Shown here: in pieces, positions 19,451 through 28,978 of the stretch
Layout: the number at the start of each line of letters is the position of its first letter
Position numbering within the stretch: the stretch's first letter is position 1
Source: Leptospira broomii serovar Hurstbridge str. 5399
Lineage (GTDB): Bacteria; Spirochaetota; Leptospiria; Leptospirales; Leptospiraceae
Length of the DNA stretch: 64,000 bases
Assembly: GCF_000243715.2 (NCBI RefSeq)
Contig: NZ_AHMO02000008.1
Location: 1,537,001-1,601,000, forward strand
Direction of reading: 5' to 3'
Translations under genes and position numbers: made by a program
The notes under the pieces: generated by a model
The model's database searches: none
Seen by the model: only the letters and a program-made list of their open reading frames with translations
Told to the model about the DNA's origin: nothing

Positions 19451-21136
19451 ATGTCAGAAGGAAAAGAACTCAACGAAGTCGAGCACATTAAATTAGCGTC
19501 TCATGGACTTAGGGGAAAAATTAGAGAGGCGGTCGAAACCCGAGCGGAAGAATTTGCGGACGACGATCGTCAATTAATTAAATTTCACGGGATGTATCAA
19601 CAAAAGGATAGAGATCGAAGAAAAGACGCAAACGGCGACTTCATCGAAAATCCGACCTCCTTTATGATCAGGGGTAGAATACCCGGCGGAAGATTAACCG
19701 CTCAGCAATATTTGGTTTGGGACGAGTTAGGGGATAAATTTGCCGGAGGAGCTCTTCGCTTAACCACTCGCCAATCCATTCAGATGCATACGATTCGCTT
19801 AACCGACCTTCGCCCGATTATGCAAGCGGTCGATAAGGTGAATTTATCCACGATGGGGGCTTGCGGAGACGTAGTCAGAAATGTTACCCAAGCGCTCAAT
19901 CCTTGGGGAAGAACGGACTTGAACCAATTGGACGAATTCGCTCAATTACTATCCGATCATTTCAAATATAAAAGTAAAGCATACGCCGAAGTTTGGCTGG
20001 GCGAAACACAAATTAATAAGGAGGAGGAAGAAGACCGAATTTACGGAAAGACATACCTCCCCAGAAAATTCAAAATTGCGATCACTCTTGCCGGCAACAA
20101 TTCCGTCGATATCTATACCAACGATATGGGTTTTGCCGCAACTTTAAGTGCGGATCAAAAAATCGACGGGTATTTCGTTTTTGCGGGCGGCGGGCTAGGT
20201 ATGACTCATAATAAGCCTGAGACTTTCCCGAGAGCTGCCGATTTACTCGGATGGATTCCCGCAAAAGACTTAATTTCCGTGGCCGAAGGAATCGTAACTT
20301 CCCACCGTGATTTTGGAGATCGGACGAATCGTAAGCATGCTCGTCTTAAATATGTTCTGGCCGAAAAAGGAGTCGAATGGTTTCGATCCGAAGTCGAAAA
20401 AAGGTCCGGCTCTAAATTCGATACTAATAAGACGCTTCCTAAATGGGAAACTCCAAATTACCTAGGTTGGACTTTAAGGGAAGACGGAACTTATTCTTTG
20501 GGCTTTCATACTTTGTCGGGACGAATCAAAGATTTTCCTGACAAGCCTCTAAAGACCGCCTTAAGGGACATCATTTCCACTTTTAAATTAGATGTTCAAG
20601 TGACCGCCGATCAGGATTTGGTTTTGATGGGGATCCGCAAGGAAGATCGGGAAAAGATAGAAAATAAATTAAAAAATTATAAAGTAGATCCTGCCTCTCC
20701 TAAACCATTATACGATCGTGCATTGGCATGTCCTGCGCTTCCGACCTGCGGATTGGCCTTAACGGAGTCGGAAAGAACCTTTCCGGAACTACTGGAGGGA
20801 ATCCAAAAGGTTTTAGACAAATTAGATTTAAATGATCGTGCTCCTATCGTAAGAATGACGGGTTGTCCAAACGGTTGTGCAAGACCTTATTCTGCGGAAG
20901 TCGGAATCGTCGGGCAACAGGCGGGCGGAAAATACTCGTTATTCTTCGGCGGCAATCCGGAAGGAACTAAAGTCGGAGACTACGTAGCTAAGAAAGTTGC
21001 GTTCGCTGATATTCCCGTTCAGCTCGAAAAGGCGTTTGAATTATGGAAGAAAGAGGGACAGGCCGAAGAGAGATTCGGGAGTTTTGCCGAACGCTACGGA
21101 ATAGATAACTTTAGAAGTTTACTAGGTTCTATGTAA
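19451..21136 (+). CDS. Siroheme- and [4Fe-4S]-dependent sulfite (or nitrite) reductase
   Basis: This 561-residue enzyme has two duplicated sulfite/nitrite-reductase half-domains. The cluster ligands are C427 and C433 (ACPALPTCGLA) and C472 and C476 (TGCPNGCARPY). The substrate-binding arginine/lysine region is TTRQSIQMHTI and CGDVVRNV. Sequence alone does not separate ferredoxin sulfite reductase from nitrite reductase, but the operon (cysH-cysD-cysN-siroheme genes) makes sulfite the likely substrate. It is the last gene of the operon and is followed by a GC-rich hairpin element. Confidence 0.92.
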   Translation: MSEGKELNEVEHIKLASHGLRGKIREAVETRAEEFADDDRQLIKFHGMYQQKDRDRRKDANGDFIENPTSFMIRGRIPGGRLTAQQYLVWDELGDKFAGGALRLTTRQSIQMHTIRLTDLRPIMQAVDKVNLSTMGACGDVVRNVTQALNPWGRTDLNQLDEFAQLLSDHFKYKSKAYAEVWLGETQINKEEEEDRIYGKTYLPRKFKIAITLAGNNSVDIYTNDMGFAATLSADQKIDGYFVFAGGGLGMTHNKPETFPRAADLLGWIPAKDLISVAEGIVTSHRDFGDRTNRKHARLKYVLAEKGVEWFRSEVEKRSGSKFDTNKTLPKWETPNYLGWTLREDGTYSLGFHTLSGRIKDFPDKPLKTALRDIISTFKLDVQVTADQDLVLMGIRKEDREKIENKLKNYKVDPASPKPLYDRALACPALPTCGLALTESERTFPELLEGIQKVLDKLDLNDRAPIVRMTGCPNGCARPYSAEVGIVGQQAGGKYSLFFGGNPEGTKVGDYVAKKVAFADIPVQLEKAFELWKKEGQAEERFGSFAERYGIDNFRSLLGSM

Positions 21137-21224
21137 GGGCGCATCCCCTTCGGGGTCGGGCTGCTCCGGGTTCGCGGAGTACCGCTCGGTCCTTTGGACC
21201 CGCGGTCGTTCCGACCGCGGCCCT
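21136..21224. repeat. GC-rich multi-hairpin element, possible dispersed repeat and operon terminator
   Basis: Immediately after the reductase stop codon lie four consecutive hairpins: CCCC-TTC-GGGG (21145), CTCCG/CGGAG (21164-21179), GGTCC-TTT-GGACC (21188-21200) and CGCGGTCG-TTC-CGACCGCG (21101+ at 21201-21219). They are enclosed by AGGGC near 21135 and GCCCT near 21219. The whole block is far more GC-rich than the genes around it and has no coding potential. It could fold as a branched RNA and end the cys transcript. The compact, self-complementary layout resembles REP/BIME-type intergenic repeats. Confidence 0.6.
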
Positions 21225-21253
21225 ACACATCCCTTGCGCGCATCTTTTAGAGA

Positions 21254-22351
21254 TTAAAAAAAAGATTCCAAGGTCTCGAATTTCCATTTCCATATTTTAT
21301 CGGACGCATTTCCGGCAAGTAAAAGCCCTCTTCCGAATTCGATTGCAGCCGTGGTTGATCCGACTCGACTTGAAGAAGAGTCGGTCAGCGCGAATGTCAC
21401 ATCTCCCGCTTCGTTCATTCCCAAGATATAGGTAAAGGTTCCTTCCTTTGGTTTGAAAAAAACGGGTAACGCAGCGACGTACTTTTTCAGGATAGGTTTT
21501 TCCTGAATTTTATCGATTAGTTTGTGCCGTGGCGCCGAAAGGGCGATCCAGAATGCGTCTTTTTTATCGGAGTGGATCAAGGCAGGGCTACCGGGAAGAT
21601 GGGTAATAAAAAATTGTTCTTTTCCGGTTTTCTTCCCTTTTAACCAAAATCGGGTTACTCGATGTCTATACTTTTCCGCGTACACCAAAAATTCCTCTCT
21701 CGAAGAAAGCGCTATCCCCGTAGGTGCATATACTTCGTCCAACACGACGGTAATGGATTGGTCTTTGGGTTTATAAGCCAAGATCCTTCCGTTAGGTCTA
21801 GATTCGAGCTCTTCTAAGTAAGAAGAGTCGTACGAAAATTTCCTACTAACCTCGGTAAAATAAACCGTTCCGTCTGACGCTATATCTAACCCATAAAGAT
21901 TTCCTAATGTATTTCCCTGTTCGTCCTGCCTCGCCAGGATGTTTTCCTTCCCCTGCGGGTCATAAAAAGCAAGTCCTACACCGGAGAGACAAGTCACTAA
22001 GTTGCCTTTTCCGTCGAAGGCTAAACCCAGCGGTCTTCCGGACGTTCTTGCAAATACCTCCACTTTTCCGTCGGTCTTAATTCTGTAGATGTTTCCGTCT
22101 GAGGATCCGGTGTAAATCCACCCTTTCGAATCCAAAGCGATCGCAAATGGTTCCGAAATCTTTCCTTCGTGGACTGCCTCGGAAAAAAAGAGAGCATTAT
22201 CTTCCCCTTGGGGAATCGGGGAATCTACGGAATAAAATTCCGGATCAGTTTTATTCCATCCGACGAGAATCGATACGAAAAGTAAAGATATGACCGAAAG
22301 GATAGGGAATACGATTCTAAGGAAAGGATTAAGATATATACTTCTGAGCAT
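21254..22351 (-). CDS. SMP-30/strictosidine-synthase-like beta-propeller protein
   Basis: This 365-residue protein has an N-terminal membrane helix (FLRIVFPILSVISLLFVSIL) and a six-bladed-propeller body typical of the SMP-30/gluconolactonase and strictosidine-synthase-like families. Repeated blade motifs are IALDSKGWIYTGSSDGNIYRI, LGLAFDGKGNLVTC, LDIASDGTVYFTEVS and TGIALSSREEFLVYAE. Family members hydrolyse lactones or are adhesive surface proteins, and the substrate is unknown here. The start codon shares one base with the stop of the M23 peptidase gene upstream (TAATG), so the two are translationally coupled. Confidence 0.82.
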   Translation of the reverse strand: MLRSIYLNPFLRIVFPILSVISLLFVSILVGWNKTDPEFYSVDSPIPQGEDNALFFSEAVHEGKISEPFAIALDSKGWIYTGSSDGNIYRIKTDGKVEVFARTSGRPLGLAFDGKGNLVTCLSGVGLAFYDPQGKENILARQDEQGNTLGNLYGLDIASDGTVYFTEVSRKFSYDSSYLEELESRPNGRILAYKPKDQSITVVLDEVYAPTGIALSSREEFLVYAEKYRHRVTRFWLKGKKTGKEQFFITHLPGSPALIHSDKKDAFWIALSAPRHKLIDKIQEKPILKKYVAALPVFFKPKEGTFTYILGMNEAGDVTFALTDSSSSRVGSTTAAIEFGRGLLLAGNASDKIWKWKFETLESFF

Positions 22352-23319
22352 TAAACGTGACCCCTAAAAATGGGTCGTTGTTTTTGACTATTTCGTAATA
22401 CTTCGAAATGTAAATGAAAACCGGTAGCTCTTCCGGTTTTTCCTACTTCTCCTATCTGTTGCCCTTTTTTCACCTTCGTTCCTTCCGGAATTAAAATCTT
22501 ATCTAAATGCCCGTATCTAGTTTCATATCCGAGAAGATGTTTGAGAACGACAAGATTTCCGTATCCGCCCTTAGAATCTGCAAATGAAACGATTCCGTCG
22601 GCAGAGGCATAAACCGGAGTTCCTTTTTCGGCAGCGAGATCGATTCCGCCGTGAAACGTATCTTTTTTCGTGAAAGGATCCTTCCTTTTTCCGAAGCGGG
22701 AACTGATATGTCCTTCCTCAGCAAGAGGATTCGAAAAGGCCATTCCATAAAAAAAACTTTTCTCGTCCTTAGGTAGCCCTCTTCCGGGAACGAACCAAGC
22801 GTTTCGTCGGTCATCATAATATAGGAATTTGAGCGGAATTCTGTGACGGGAGGCGATCTTCTTCCTTGCGTTCTCACTGGACGAATTTTCATCCGATTCG
22901 TAAAATCCCCGCATGTTCGGTATCAGAAGTTCCATTCCTGGATAAATATCTTGAGGGGAAGAGAGTTGATTCACGGAAGATAACGTATCCAAGTCCATCC
23001 CGGTCCTGGCCATGATCTTAAAAAAGTTATCCTTTTCCCTTACTTTATAAACTAGGAAACGGAGCGGAGCTAAGTTTTTTTGATCTAAATTCGATACCGA
23101 GACTCTGAGGTTATATTTTACTTCGTCTCTGATCCGAAGCAGGTGTTTATCGGAATAGTCAAGGCTGTTGAGGGGAAGTCGTTCAAAAACGGCGCCTACT
23201 TCCTTTAATCCCGAGATATAAACGAGAAGAAGGACGAGAAACGATACCGATCTAATTGGGATTCCGAGGAAAGTCACTACTCTATAAGAATCGGTTCGTT
23301 TAAAAAAACAATGACGCAA
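22351..23319 (-). CDS. LysM and M23-family peptidoglycan endopeptidase
   Basis: The N-terminal hydrophobic segment (SVSFLVLLLVYISGL) is a signal or anchor. It is followed by a LysM domain (about residues 90-135, VYKVREKDNFFKIMARTG to YPGMELLIPN) and a C-terminal M23 metallopeptidase domain. The zinc ligands are present: HGGIDLA (His-x3-Asp) and HLHFEV (His-x-His), so the enzyme should be active on peptide cross-links. The frame start at 23319 is a TTG without a good ribosome site; a GTG at 23277 just before the signal segment is an alternative. It is divergent from the CPBP protease gene, with at most 14 bases between the annotated starts. Confidence 0.87.
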   Translation of the reverse strand: MRHCFFKRTDSYRVVTFLGIPIRSVSFLVLLLVYISGLKEVGAVFERLPLNSLDYSDKHLLRIRDEVKYNLRVSVSNLDQKNLAPLRFLVYKVREKDNFFKIMARTGMDLDTLSSVNQLSSPQDIYPGMELLIPNMRGFYESDENSSSENARKKIASRHRIPLKFLYYDDRRNAWFVPGRGLPKDEKSFFYGMAFSNPLAEEGHISSRFGKRKDPFTKKDTFHGGIDLAAEKGTPVYASADGIVSFADSKGGYGNLVVLKHLLGYETRYGHLDKILIPEGTKVKKGQQIGEVGKTGRATGFHLHFEVLRNSQKQRPIFRGHV

Positions 23320-23333
23320 AAAATCGGAGGAAA

Positions 23334-24239
23334 ATGATGGGAGGGGTCCCGACCATGGAAGAAAAAAGCAAGCAATCGAGTAGCCGAGGATTTTTCAGCG
23401 AGATCATTAAGATACTCCTGCTCCAAGTTCTGGTTTTACTAGTTGCTAACTTATTGTACCAGCAGGTAGCAAAGGTGCAAATCGAACTTTCCTTATCGGC
23501 TCGACCAGCGATTTCCGAAAAGAATTCAATCAAGTTAAAAGAGCTTCAAAACGGAAACTCGCCAGAGAATAAAAAGATCGCCTGGAACGAACCGGCCTCG
23601 GCGGAAAAAGCCCTGAGAGACTATACGGACTTTGTGGTTACAAAACGTCCCTGGTTGCTTGTAGTCGATCGAATTGCATGGGCTGTATGCTTTTTAATTC
23701 CTGCATATATGATTCTCCGGCGAATAGGCAAAGCGGACTGTACTGATTTTAGCGAGACATTCGACGGCGGCGCCTTTGGGATCGGAATTTCCGTCGGTTT
23801 TGCAACATTTTGTTTTGTGAATGTAGCGGGGGGTTTAATTTTCTTTTTTATAGGAAAGCCGCAATCAAATCCGCTGGAAGTGGCCTTGACTCAGAATTTA
23901 CAGGGAAATTGGTTTTTACTTCTATGGGCCTCACTCGGGGTCAGTTTAGGTGCGGGGATCGTGGAAGAGACTTTTTTTAGAGGGTTCCTACTAAAACAAT
24001 TTGTCGGAAAAGGACATGAAATATTCGGCTTAATATTTACTTCACTTATCTTCGGCCTAATTCATTATAACCCGCGCGGGTCCTGGGTTGGGCCTATTTT
24101 GCTGATCTTCGTAGGATTTTACTTCGGACTATCTTACCTAAAAACGGGAAATATTTGGGTTCCCATAACCGCGCATGTTGCTTACAACAGTTCAATGCTT
24201 GTTGCAGCGTTTTTCCTCGGAGACCGGGTTGTCGGATGA
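23334..24239 (+). CDS. CPBP-family intramembrane metalloprotease (CaaX protease-like)
   Basis: This 301-residue membrane protein has the Abi/CPBP motifs EETFFRGFLLKQF, FGLIHYN and HVAYNSSM, which hold the catalytic glutamates and zinc-binding histidines in the last three helices. GGAGG stands just upstream of the paired ATGs at 23334 and 23337; an ATG at 23355 also has a purine-rich site. Family members process prenylated proteins, peptides or act in bacteriocin immunity; the role here is open. Its stop overlaps the next gene as ATGA. Confidence 0.87.
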   Translation: MMGGVPTMEEKSKQSSSRGFFSEIIKILLLQVLVLLVANLLYQQVAKVQIELSLSARPAISEKNSIKLKELQNGNSPENKKIAWNEPASAEKALRDYTDFVVTKRPWLLVVDRIAWAVCFLIPAYMILRRIGKADCTDFSETFDGGAFGIGISVGFATFCFVNVAGGLIFFFIGKPQSNPLEVALTQNLQGNWFLLLWASLGVSLGAGIVEETFFRGFLLKQFVGKGHEIFGLIFTSLIFGLIHYNPRGSWVGPILLIFVGFYFGLSYLKTGNIWVPITAHVAYNSSMLVAAFFLGDRVVG

Positions 24240-25024
24240 TTCAAAAGCAAAAAGCAAAAATCAAACTGACAATATTTATTTCAGCGGCGTTGTTGATATG
24301 GTCGGGAAGTTCCTTGTCTGCGGGGGAAGCATTCGAATTGGATGGAGACCCCGCCGAAAACGATCTTAGAATCATTGCAGCCTTAAACAAACTTACTTAC
24401 GATAGAATTATCTCGAACAAAACCACCAAGGGATTTGCGTATCGCTATACTTCGCGCTGGTATTCGCCGATAACGATCGACGTATTTGTTTTAGGTTTTT
24501 CTAAAAGAGAAAAATTGAGTTTGATTCGGATCGAATCGCCGAAGAAGGGTTCGGAGCGAGCCTTTAAGAATTACTTACTGGAAGAATTAACTAGAAAACA
24601 AGTCATGGAAGGTCAATCCTCTCCTGGCGTTGAAGGAACAGCTGAAGTATCCGGACGAAAGAGTTTTTTGATCTCCGGTACCTTGGCTTTGATAGAACCG
24701 GCGACTTCGGTGTACTATAGTTCCTCCAAATCGCCGGTTTATTCCTCTTCCGATGCTTTGAAAGGAGTGTTCGGTTATATAGTGGCCGACTTACTGCTCG
24801 CTGGCTTAGGTTACTACTATGCTTCGACTACCATACATTCTCATTCGGCCATTCAATCCTTGATGGGCAAGCCGACCCCGTCCGGAAACGTATTAGAATC
24901 GCCGGGAGCCGGAGTGTTTCTCGGTTTGCTTCTAGTACCTAGATTATACAGAATGGTCGGATCCTGGCAGGATACATACTCTCATAACCGAATACTTGAA
25001 TTAAATGTATCCAAAAGTTTTTAG
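24236..25024 (+). CDS. Hypothetical exported protein
   Basis: I chose the ATG at 24236 because it overlaps the CPBP gene stop as ATGA and puts a signal peptide first (KIKLTIFISAALLIWSGSSLSA). The 262-residue product has a predicted soluble part, then two hydrophobic stretches (GVFGYIVADLLLAGLGYYYA and GAGVFLGLLLVPRLYRMV). I recognise no domain. The coupling to the CPBP protease suggests a common role, possibly as substrate or partner, which is inference. Confidence 0.65.
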   Translation: MIQKQKAKIKLTIFISAALLIWSGSSLSAGEAFELDGDPAENDLRIIAALNKLTYDRIISNKTTKGFAYRYTSRWYSPITIDVFVLGFSKREKLSLIRIESPKKGSERAFKNYLLEELTRKQVMEGQSSPGVEGTAEVSGRKSFLISGTLALIEPATSVYYSSSKSPVYSSSDALKGVFGYIVADLLLAGLGYYYASTTIHSHSAIQSLMGKPTPSGNVLESPGAGVFLGLLLVPRLYRMVGSWQDTYSHNRILELNVSKSF

Positions 25025-25052
25025 AAATTCGAGTTTTGGAATTTAAGAAACT

Positions 25053-27002
25053 ATGTTTCGTTTCGATTCCATAGCGAACTTTCTACCTCGCTGGCGAACG
25101 GTTTTCAAAATCGGCGGGAGCCGTTCACTTTATTTTTACTGCTTGCTGACGGGTGTGGTTTCCGGTTTAGGAGCCTATGCGTTTTCCCGAGCTTTAGCTT
25201 GGGGTGAATTTTTTCTTTTGCATACTGTCGCGGGAATCGCTGATACCCATCCGAATGGAGAATACTACGTCGATCTTCAACCTGATCCGACCTTTAGTAT
25301 AGGTCGCTGGTCCTTATTATTTCTTCCAATTTTAGGCGGCTTGGCGACCGGTTTACTCGTATACCGCTTCTCTCGCGAGTCTGCCGGAACCGGAACCGAT
25401 TCCATGATCGATTCCTTTCATAATAAGGAAGGAAAAATGGCGGCTAAGGTTCCGCTTGTAAAATCCATTGCTACGATTTTTACTCTCTCTACCGGCGGGA
25501 GTGGGGGAAAGGAAGGTCCTATTTCTCAAATAGGGGCCGGTTTCGGTTCCGTCGTGGCGACTTTGATCCATGCCGGGGCGAGAGCTCGCAGAACTCTTCT
25601 TTTAGCAGGGACTGCGGGCGGGTTAGGGGCTATCTTTCACGCTCCACTCGGCGGCGCCTTAACCTCCGTAGAAATGATTTATCGGGAAGATATCGAAAGC
25701 GATTCTTTGATACCATGTATTATATCTTCCGTTACTGCCTATCTAACTTATTCCGGTCTGAACGGTTTCGGTTCGGTGTATAAGGTCCCCGAAATCGGTT
25801 TTGAGGAATATCCGGAACTGATTTTTTACGCGATATTAGGTATTTTATGTTTTTGGAATGGATCATCATTTATTCGGATTTTTAGAAAAATCCAAGATTG
25901 GTCCGAGCAGTGGCCTGTGCCGGATTGGCTAAAGCCGGCGATCGGAGGAATCCCTGTCGGGATAATCGGTTTCTTTCTCCCGGAGGTAATCGGGACAGGT
26001 TCCGGTGTTTTACAGGATGCTTTGGATGCGAAACCGATCTTCGAACCGTATTTACCGGGTCTTTTAAACGGCCTTGGAATCAGTAAGGTACCTGATTCGG
26101 TCGGACTTCAAGAAGGCGGAGTTTTATCCGTCCTTAACCTGCAAAACGATTTTGCAGTAAAAAGGAATCTTCTTTTAGCATTGTTTTTCTTCGGATTCGC
26201 ATTTTTGAAAATGCTTACTACTTCGTTTACTATCGGAACGGGAGGTTCTGCCGGAATGTTTGGACCGGCCCTTTTTATCGGTGGAATGCTTGGAGGAGCG
26301 GTTGGTACGATAGCGAAAATTATTCTGATTACACCCGTTTCGGTTTCTTCCTTTATTCTAGTCGGAATGGGTGCATTTTACGCCGGTATCGCAAGTGCTC
26401 CGATTGCAGGTATGGTTATGATTTGCGAGATCATAGGAAGTTATTCTCTTCTTCCACCTTTAATGGTGGTCTCGATTATCGCATTCGTACTTTCGCATAG
26501 ATTAAGTCTTTATAAAAGCCAAAAGGAAAATCGGTTTCAGTCGCCTGCACATTACTGGGATATGAACCGAGACGTTTTGGAAAGTATTTCGATCGGTCAA
26601 GTTTCTTCTAAACTTCGCAATATAGCGGTTACTCATTCTTCTAAATTGCTCTCCGAATTGGAGCAAGAATCCATCAGCATTCATGCGAGTGATTACGTCG
26701 TTCTAGACGATCAGAAAAAGTATCTTGGAATGCTATCATTGCGTAAAATTAGACATTCGCCGGAGAGCATGGAATTTGCCAAAGACTTGATAACCGTCGG
26801 AGACGCTACCGATTCCAGTGTTCCGGCAGGATCAATCGATCAAAGTCTCGCGAGCTCTTTAAAACTTTTGGTTGAATTTGATCTTGATAAAATCGCTGTC
26901 GTTCAAGATGGGAAATGCCTGGGTTACTTGCGATATGCGGAACTTATGAAAGTGTATTTCGAGACGACGCTTCCTAAGAAAAACCAATCCCTTAAGAAAT
27001 AG
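25053..27002 (+). CDS. CLC-family chloride channel/transporter with C-terminal CBS region
   Basis: This 649-residue membrane protein has the CLC selectivity motifs GSGGKEGPISQIG (gating glutamate E154), GGLGAIFHAPLGGALTS, and GTGGSAGMFGPALFIGG. The gating glutamate is kept, so the protein may be a proton-coupled antiporter instead of a pure channel. The last 140 residues after the final helix (SIGQVSSKLRNIAVTHSS onwards) look like a divergent CBS pair, which in this family senses nucleotides or tunes gating. It stands alone, 28 bases after the hypothetical exported protein. Confidence 0.9.
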   Translation: MFRFDSIANFLPRWRTVFKIGGSRSLYFYCLLTGVVSGLGAYAFSRALAWGEFFLLHTVAGIADTHPNGEYYVDLQPDPTFSIGRWSLLFLPILGGLATGLLVYRFSRESAGTGTDSMIDSFHNKEGKMAAKVPLVKSIATIFTLSTGGSGGKEGPISQIGAGFGSVVATLIHAGARARRTLLLAGTAGGLGAIFHAPLGGALTSVEMIYREDIESDSLIPCIISSVTAYLTYSGLNGFGSVYKVPEIGFEEYPELIFYAILGILCFWNGSSFIRIFRKIQDWSEQWPVPDWLKPAIGGIPVGIIGFFLPEVIGTGSGVLQDALDAKPIFEPYLPGLLNGLGISKVPDSVGLQEGGVLSVLNLQNDFAVKRNLLLALFFFGFAFLKMLTTSFTIGTGGSAGMFGPALFIGGMLGGAVGTIAKIILITPVSVSSFILVGMGAFYAGIASAPIAGMVMICEIIGSYSLLPPLMVVSIIAFVLSHRLSLYKSQKENRFQSPAHYWDMNRDVLESISIGQVSSKLRNIAVTHSSKLLSELEQESISIHASDYVVLDDQKKYLGMLSLRKIRHSPESMEFAKDLITVGDATDSSVPAGSIDQSLASSLKLLVEFDLDKIAVVQDGKCLGYLRYAELMKVYFETTLPKKNQSLKK

Positions 27003-27292
27003 CTTTTTTAAAAGACCTACTGGGTAATCTGCCTAGGATTTTATACCTTTTGGTCTATAGATGTAGCGTTCATTCTTTTACGATAATCACTGTTTATCTT
27101 TTTAAATCTTCTTTTTTTACAGTTTTTAGCTCTATTTCACCTATAGGTAGTTTTTTCAATTTTACTGGACATTTTTGGCAGTGAAGATAAGATACGGAAT
27201 AATTTTTAAAAAATAACTGATGTGTAATAAAGAAATCAGCAGGTTCTATTTGTTTTGAATAGATTGGGGGCTGGTTAAATCAGGAAGGGAAC
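27003..27292. other. AT-rich intergenic region
   Basis: These 290 bases carry no gene that I can support. Long T runs lie near 27100-27160. It presumably contains the terminator of the CLC gene and the promoter of the porin gene, but I see no clear hairpin or box pair. Confidence 0.4.
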
Positions 27293-28840
27293 ATGCGAAA
27301 CATTCTATTGAAAAGAAAGATTCCCTATCTTTCGGGGACATCTCTTGCGCTCGTGTATTGTCTATTCGGAGGTGGGAGCTCTGAAATACAGGCAGGAAGC
27401 TATGGCGATATATTCGGCGCGCATCCAACTGCAACAGGTATGGCGGGCGCAGTTACGGCAACGGTAAATAACTCGTCGGCCGTGTTTTACAACGTAGCAG
27501 GTTTAGGTCGTTTAAACGAAGCGGATCTTTTTGTAGGAAAATTAGACCAGGCCGATAAGGAAAAGGAGGCCGCGTCCGCTGCTGCAAACACTGAACCGGG
27601 CAAAGACGGAAAAAATCCGGCCGACGGTCCCTTGTTATCTATGGAACCGTCTAAGGATGATCCATCCCTTACCGGTCCCTGGTACAAGCGCGGTTGGTAC
27701 AATTTAAAGGACGGCCTATTTGCGTATCGTCCTCTTGCTCGACCTCCGAGAAATCTACACGAAGTCACATTCTTGGGAACCTATGCAAATCCGACGATTA
27801 GAACAAATGCTCCCACAACCGATGCGATTAAAAATCCCGACGACAGCTTTGTAGGATTGGGTTTCACGATGAATCTCAACGAGATTTTCGATATCGGTCG
27901 AACGATTCGCTTCGGTTTGAATGCGATTCTTCCTGCAAATGGAAAGCTAATGGTGGTGAACGATCAAAATCCTACCGTGCCGACTTACTTGCAGTCCGGG
28001 GTCACCAATCAACGACCTACCATCATGGGCGGGGTCGGCGTGGAGCTTTGGAAAGATCGTCTCTTTGCAGGTGTCGGATTTACCGCGTTAGCCGGGGGTT
28101 CCGGCGCGATTCTATTAAAGGACGTTCCGATTTCACCTGATCCTGTTCAAGCAAACTCTCAGGTCGTTTTATCGTTAAAGCCTTTGATCAATCCGACTTA
28201 CGGTCTTCAATTTACTTACGGAAAATTCAGCCTCGGAGCTTCTTACAAAAGGGAAACTTACCTTTCGACGGATCCGATTCCTGCCAGAGCACAAACGACA
28301 CTTTTGGGAATTCAGCTAGACTTTGATTTGGCGCTTCTGTCCGATTACAATCCTCGCGTATGGTCTTACGGGGTGGGATTCCGTCCATTTAAGAAAGTTC
28401 AATTGAATTTGGATATAAATCGGGAACTCTGGAGTCTCCTTCATAACTCCAGGATTAAGGCAAGATATTCGGATCCTTTGAATTTTCATGATACGACCGA
28501 CGTGCGCTTCGGAGCGGAAATCACGATCACTCCGACTATGAAAGCGAGAGCCGGAATCGGTCGTCGTCCTACTCCAGTCCCTCATTATGCGGGAACAAAT
28601 AACTGGATGGATAATGATAGAATGATATACTCTCTCGGATTCTCGTACGTACTTAGCGGTCGTAATTTTGGATTTTTGAAAGATAGATTGAAAAACCCCG
28701 TTATATTCGATTTAGGTTTAATGTACCAAAGATTAAGATGGGTGGAAGTTGATAAGTATCAACCTACTACTATAAATCCCAACTATAGTTATGGCGGAGG
28801 GATTTTCTCGGTTTCGGCCTCTGTAAGTCTCTTCTTTTGA
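27293..28840 (+). CDS. FadL/OmpP1/TodX-like outer-membrane porin
   Basis: The 515-residue protein begins with a signal peptide (basic RNILLKRKIPYLS then a hydrophobic stretch). The mature N terminus has SYGDIFGAHPTATGMAGAV and NNSSAVFYNVAGLG, the hatch-region signature of FadL-type channels that import long-chain fatty acids and other hydrophobic compounds. The rest is alternating beta sequence ending in a C-terminal aromatic strand, SVSASVSLFF. A charged, low-complexity insert of Lys, Glu and Ala follows the hatch motif. AGGAAGGG precedes the ATG. Leptospira need exogenous fatty acids, so this may be one uptake route. Confidence 0.87.
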   Translation: MRNILLKRKIPYLSGTSLALVYCLFGGGSSEIQAGSYGDIFGAHPTATGMAGAVTATVNNSSAVFYNVAGLGRLNEADLFVGKLDQADKEKEAASAAANTEPGKDGKNPADGPLLSMEPSKDDPSLTGPWYKRGWYNLKDGLFAYRPLARPPRNLHEVTFLGTYANPTIRTNAPTTDAIKNPDDSFVGLGFTMNLNEIFDIGRTIRFGLNAILPANGKLMVVNDQNPTVPTYLQSGVTNQRPTIMGGVGVELWKDRLFAGVGFTALAGGSGAILLKDVPISPDPVQANSQVVLSLKPLINPTYGLQFTYGKFSLGASYKRETYLSTDPIPARAQTTLLGIQLDFDLALLSDYNPRVWSYGVGFRPFKKVQLNLDINRELWSLLHNSRIKARYSDPLNFHDTTDVRFGAEITITPTMKARAGIGRRPTPVPHYAGTNNWMDNDRMIYSLGFSYVLSGRNFGFLKDRLKNPVIFDLGLMYQRLRWVEVDKYQPTTINPNYSYGGGIFSVSASVSLFF

Positions 28841-28978
28841 AATTAAAATAAATACGATTTGTTTTATCGCTAAAAATAACATTCGTTATCAAACTATTTA
28901 AAGGGGATATTTTATGAATTCCCTTTCTTTTTCTTGACCGACCGATCGCTACAGTGAAAGTCGAAAGCGGGCTTAGAG

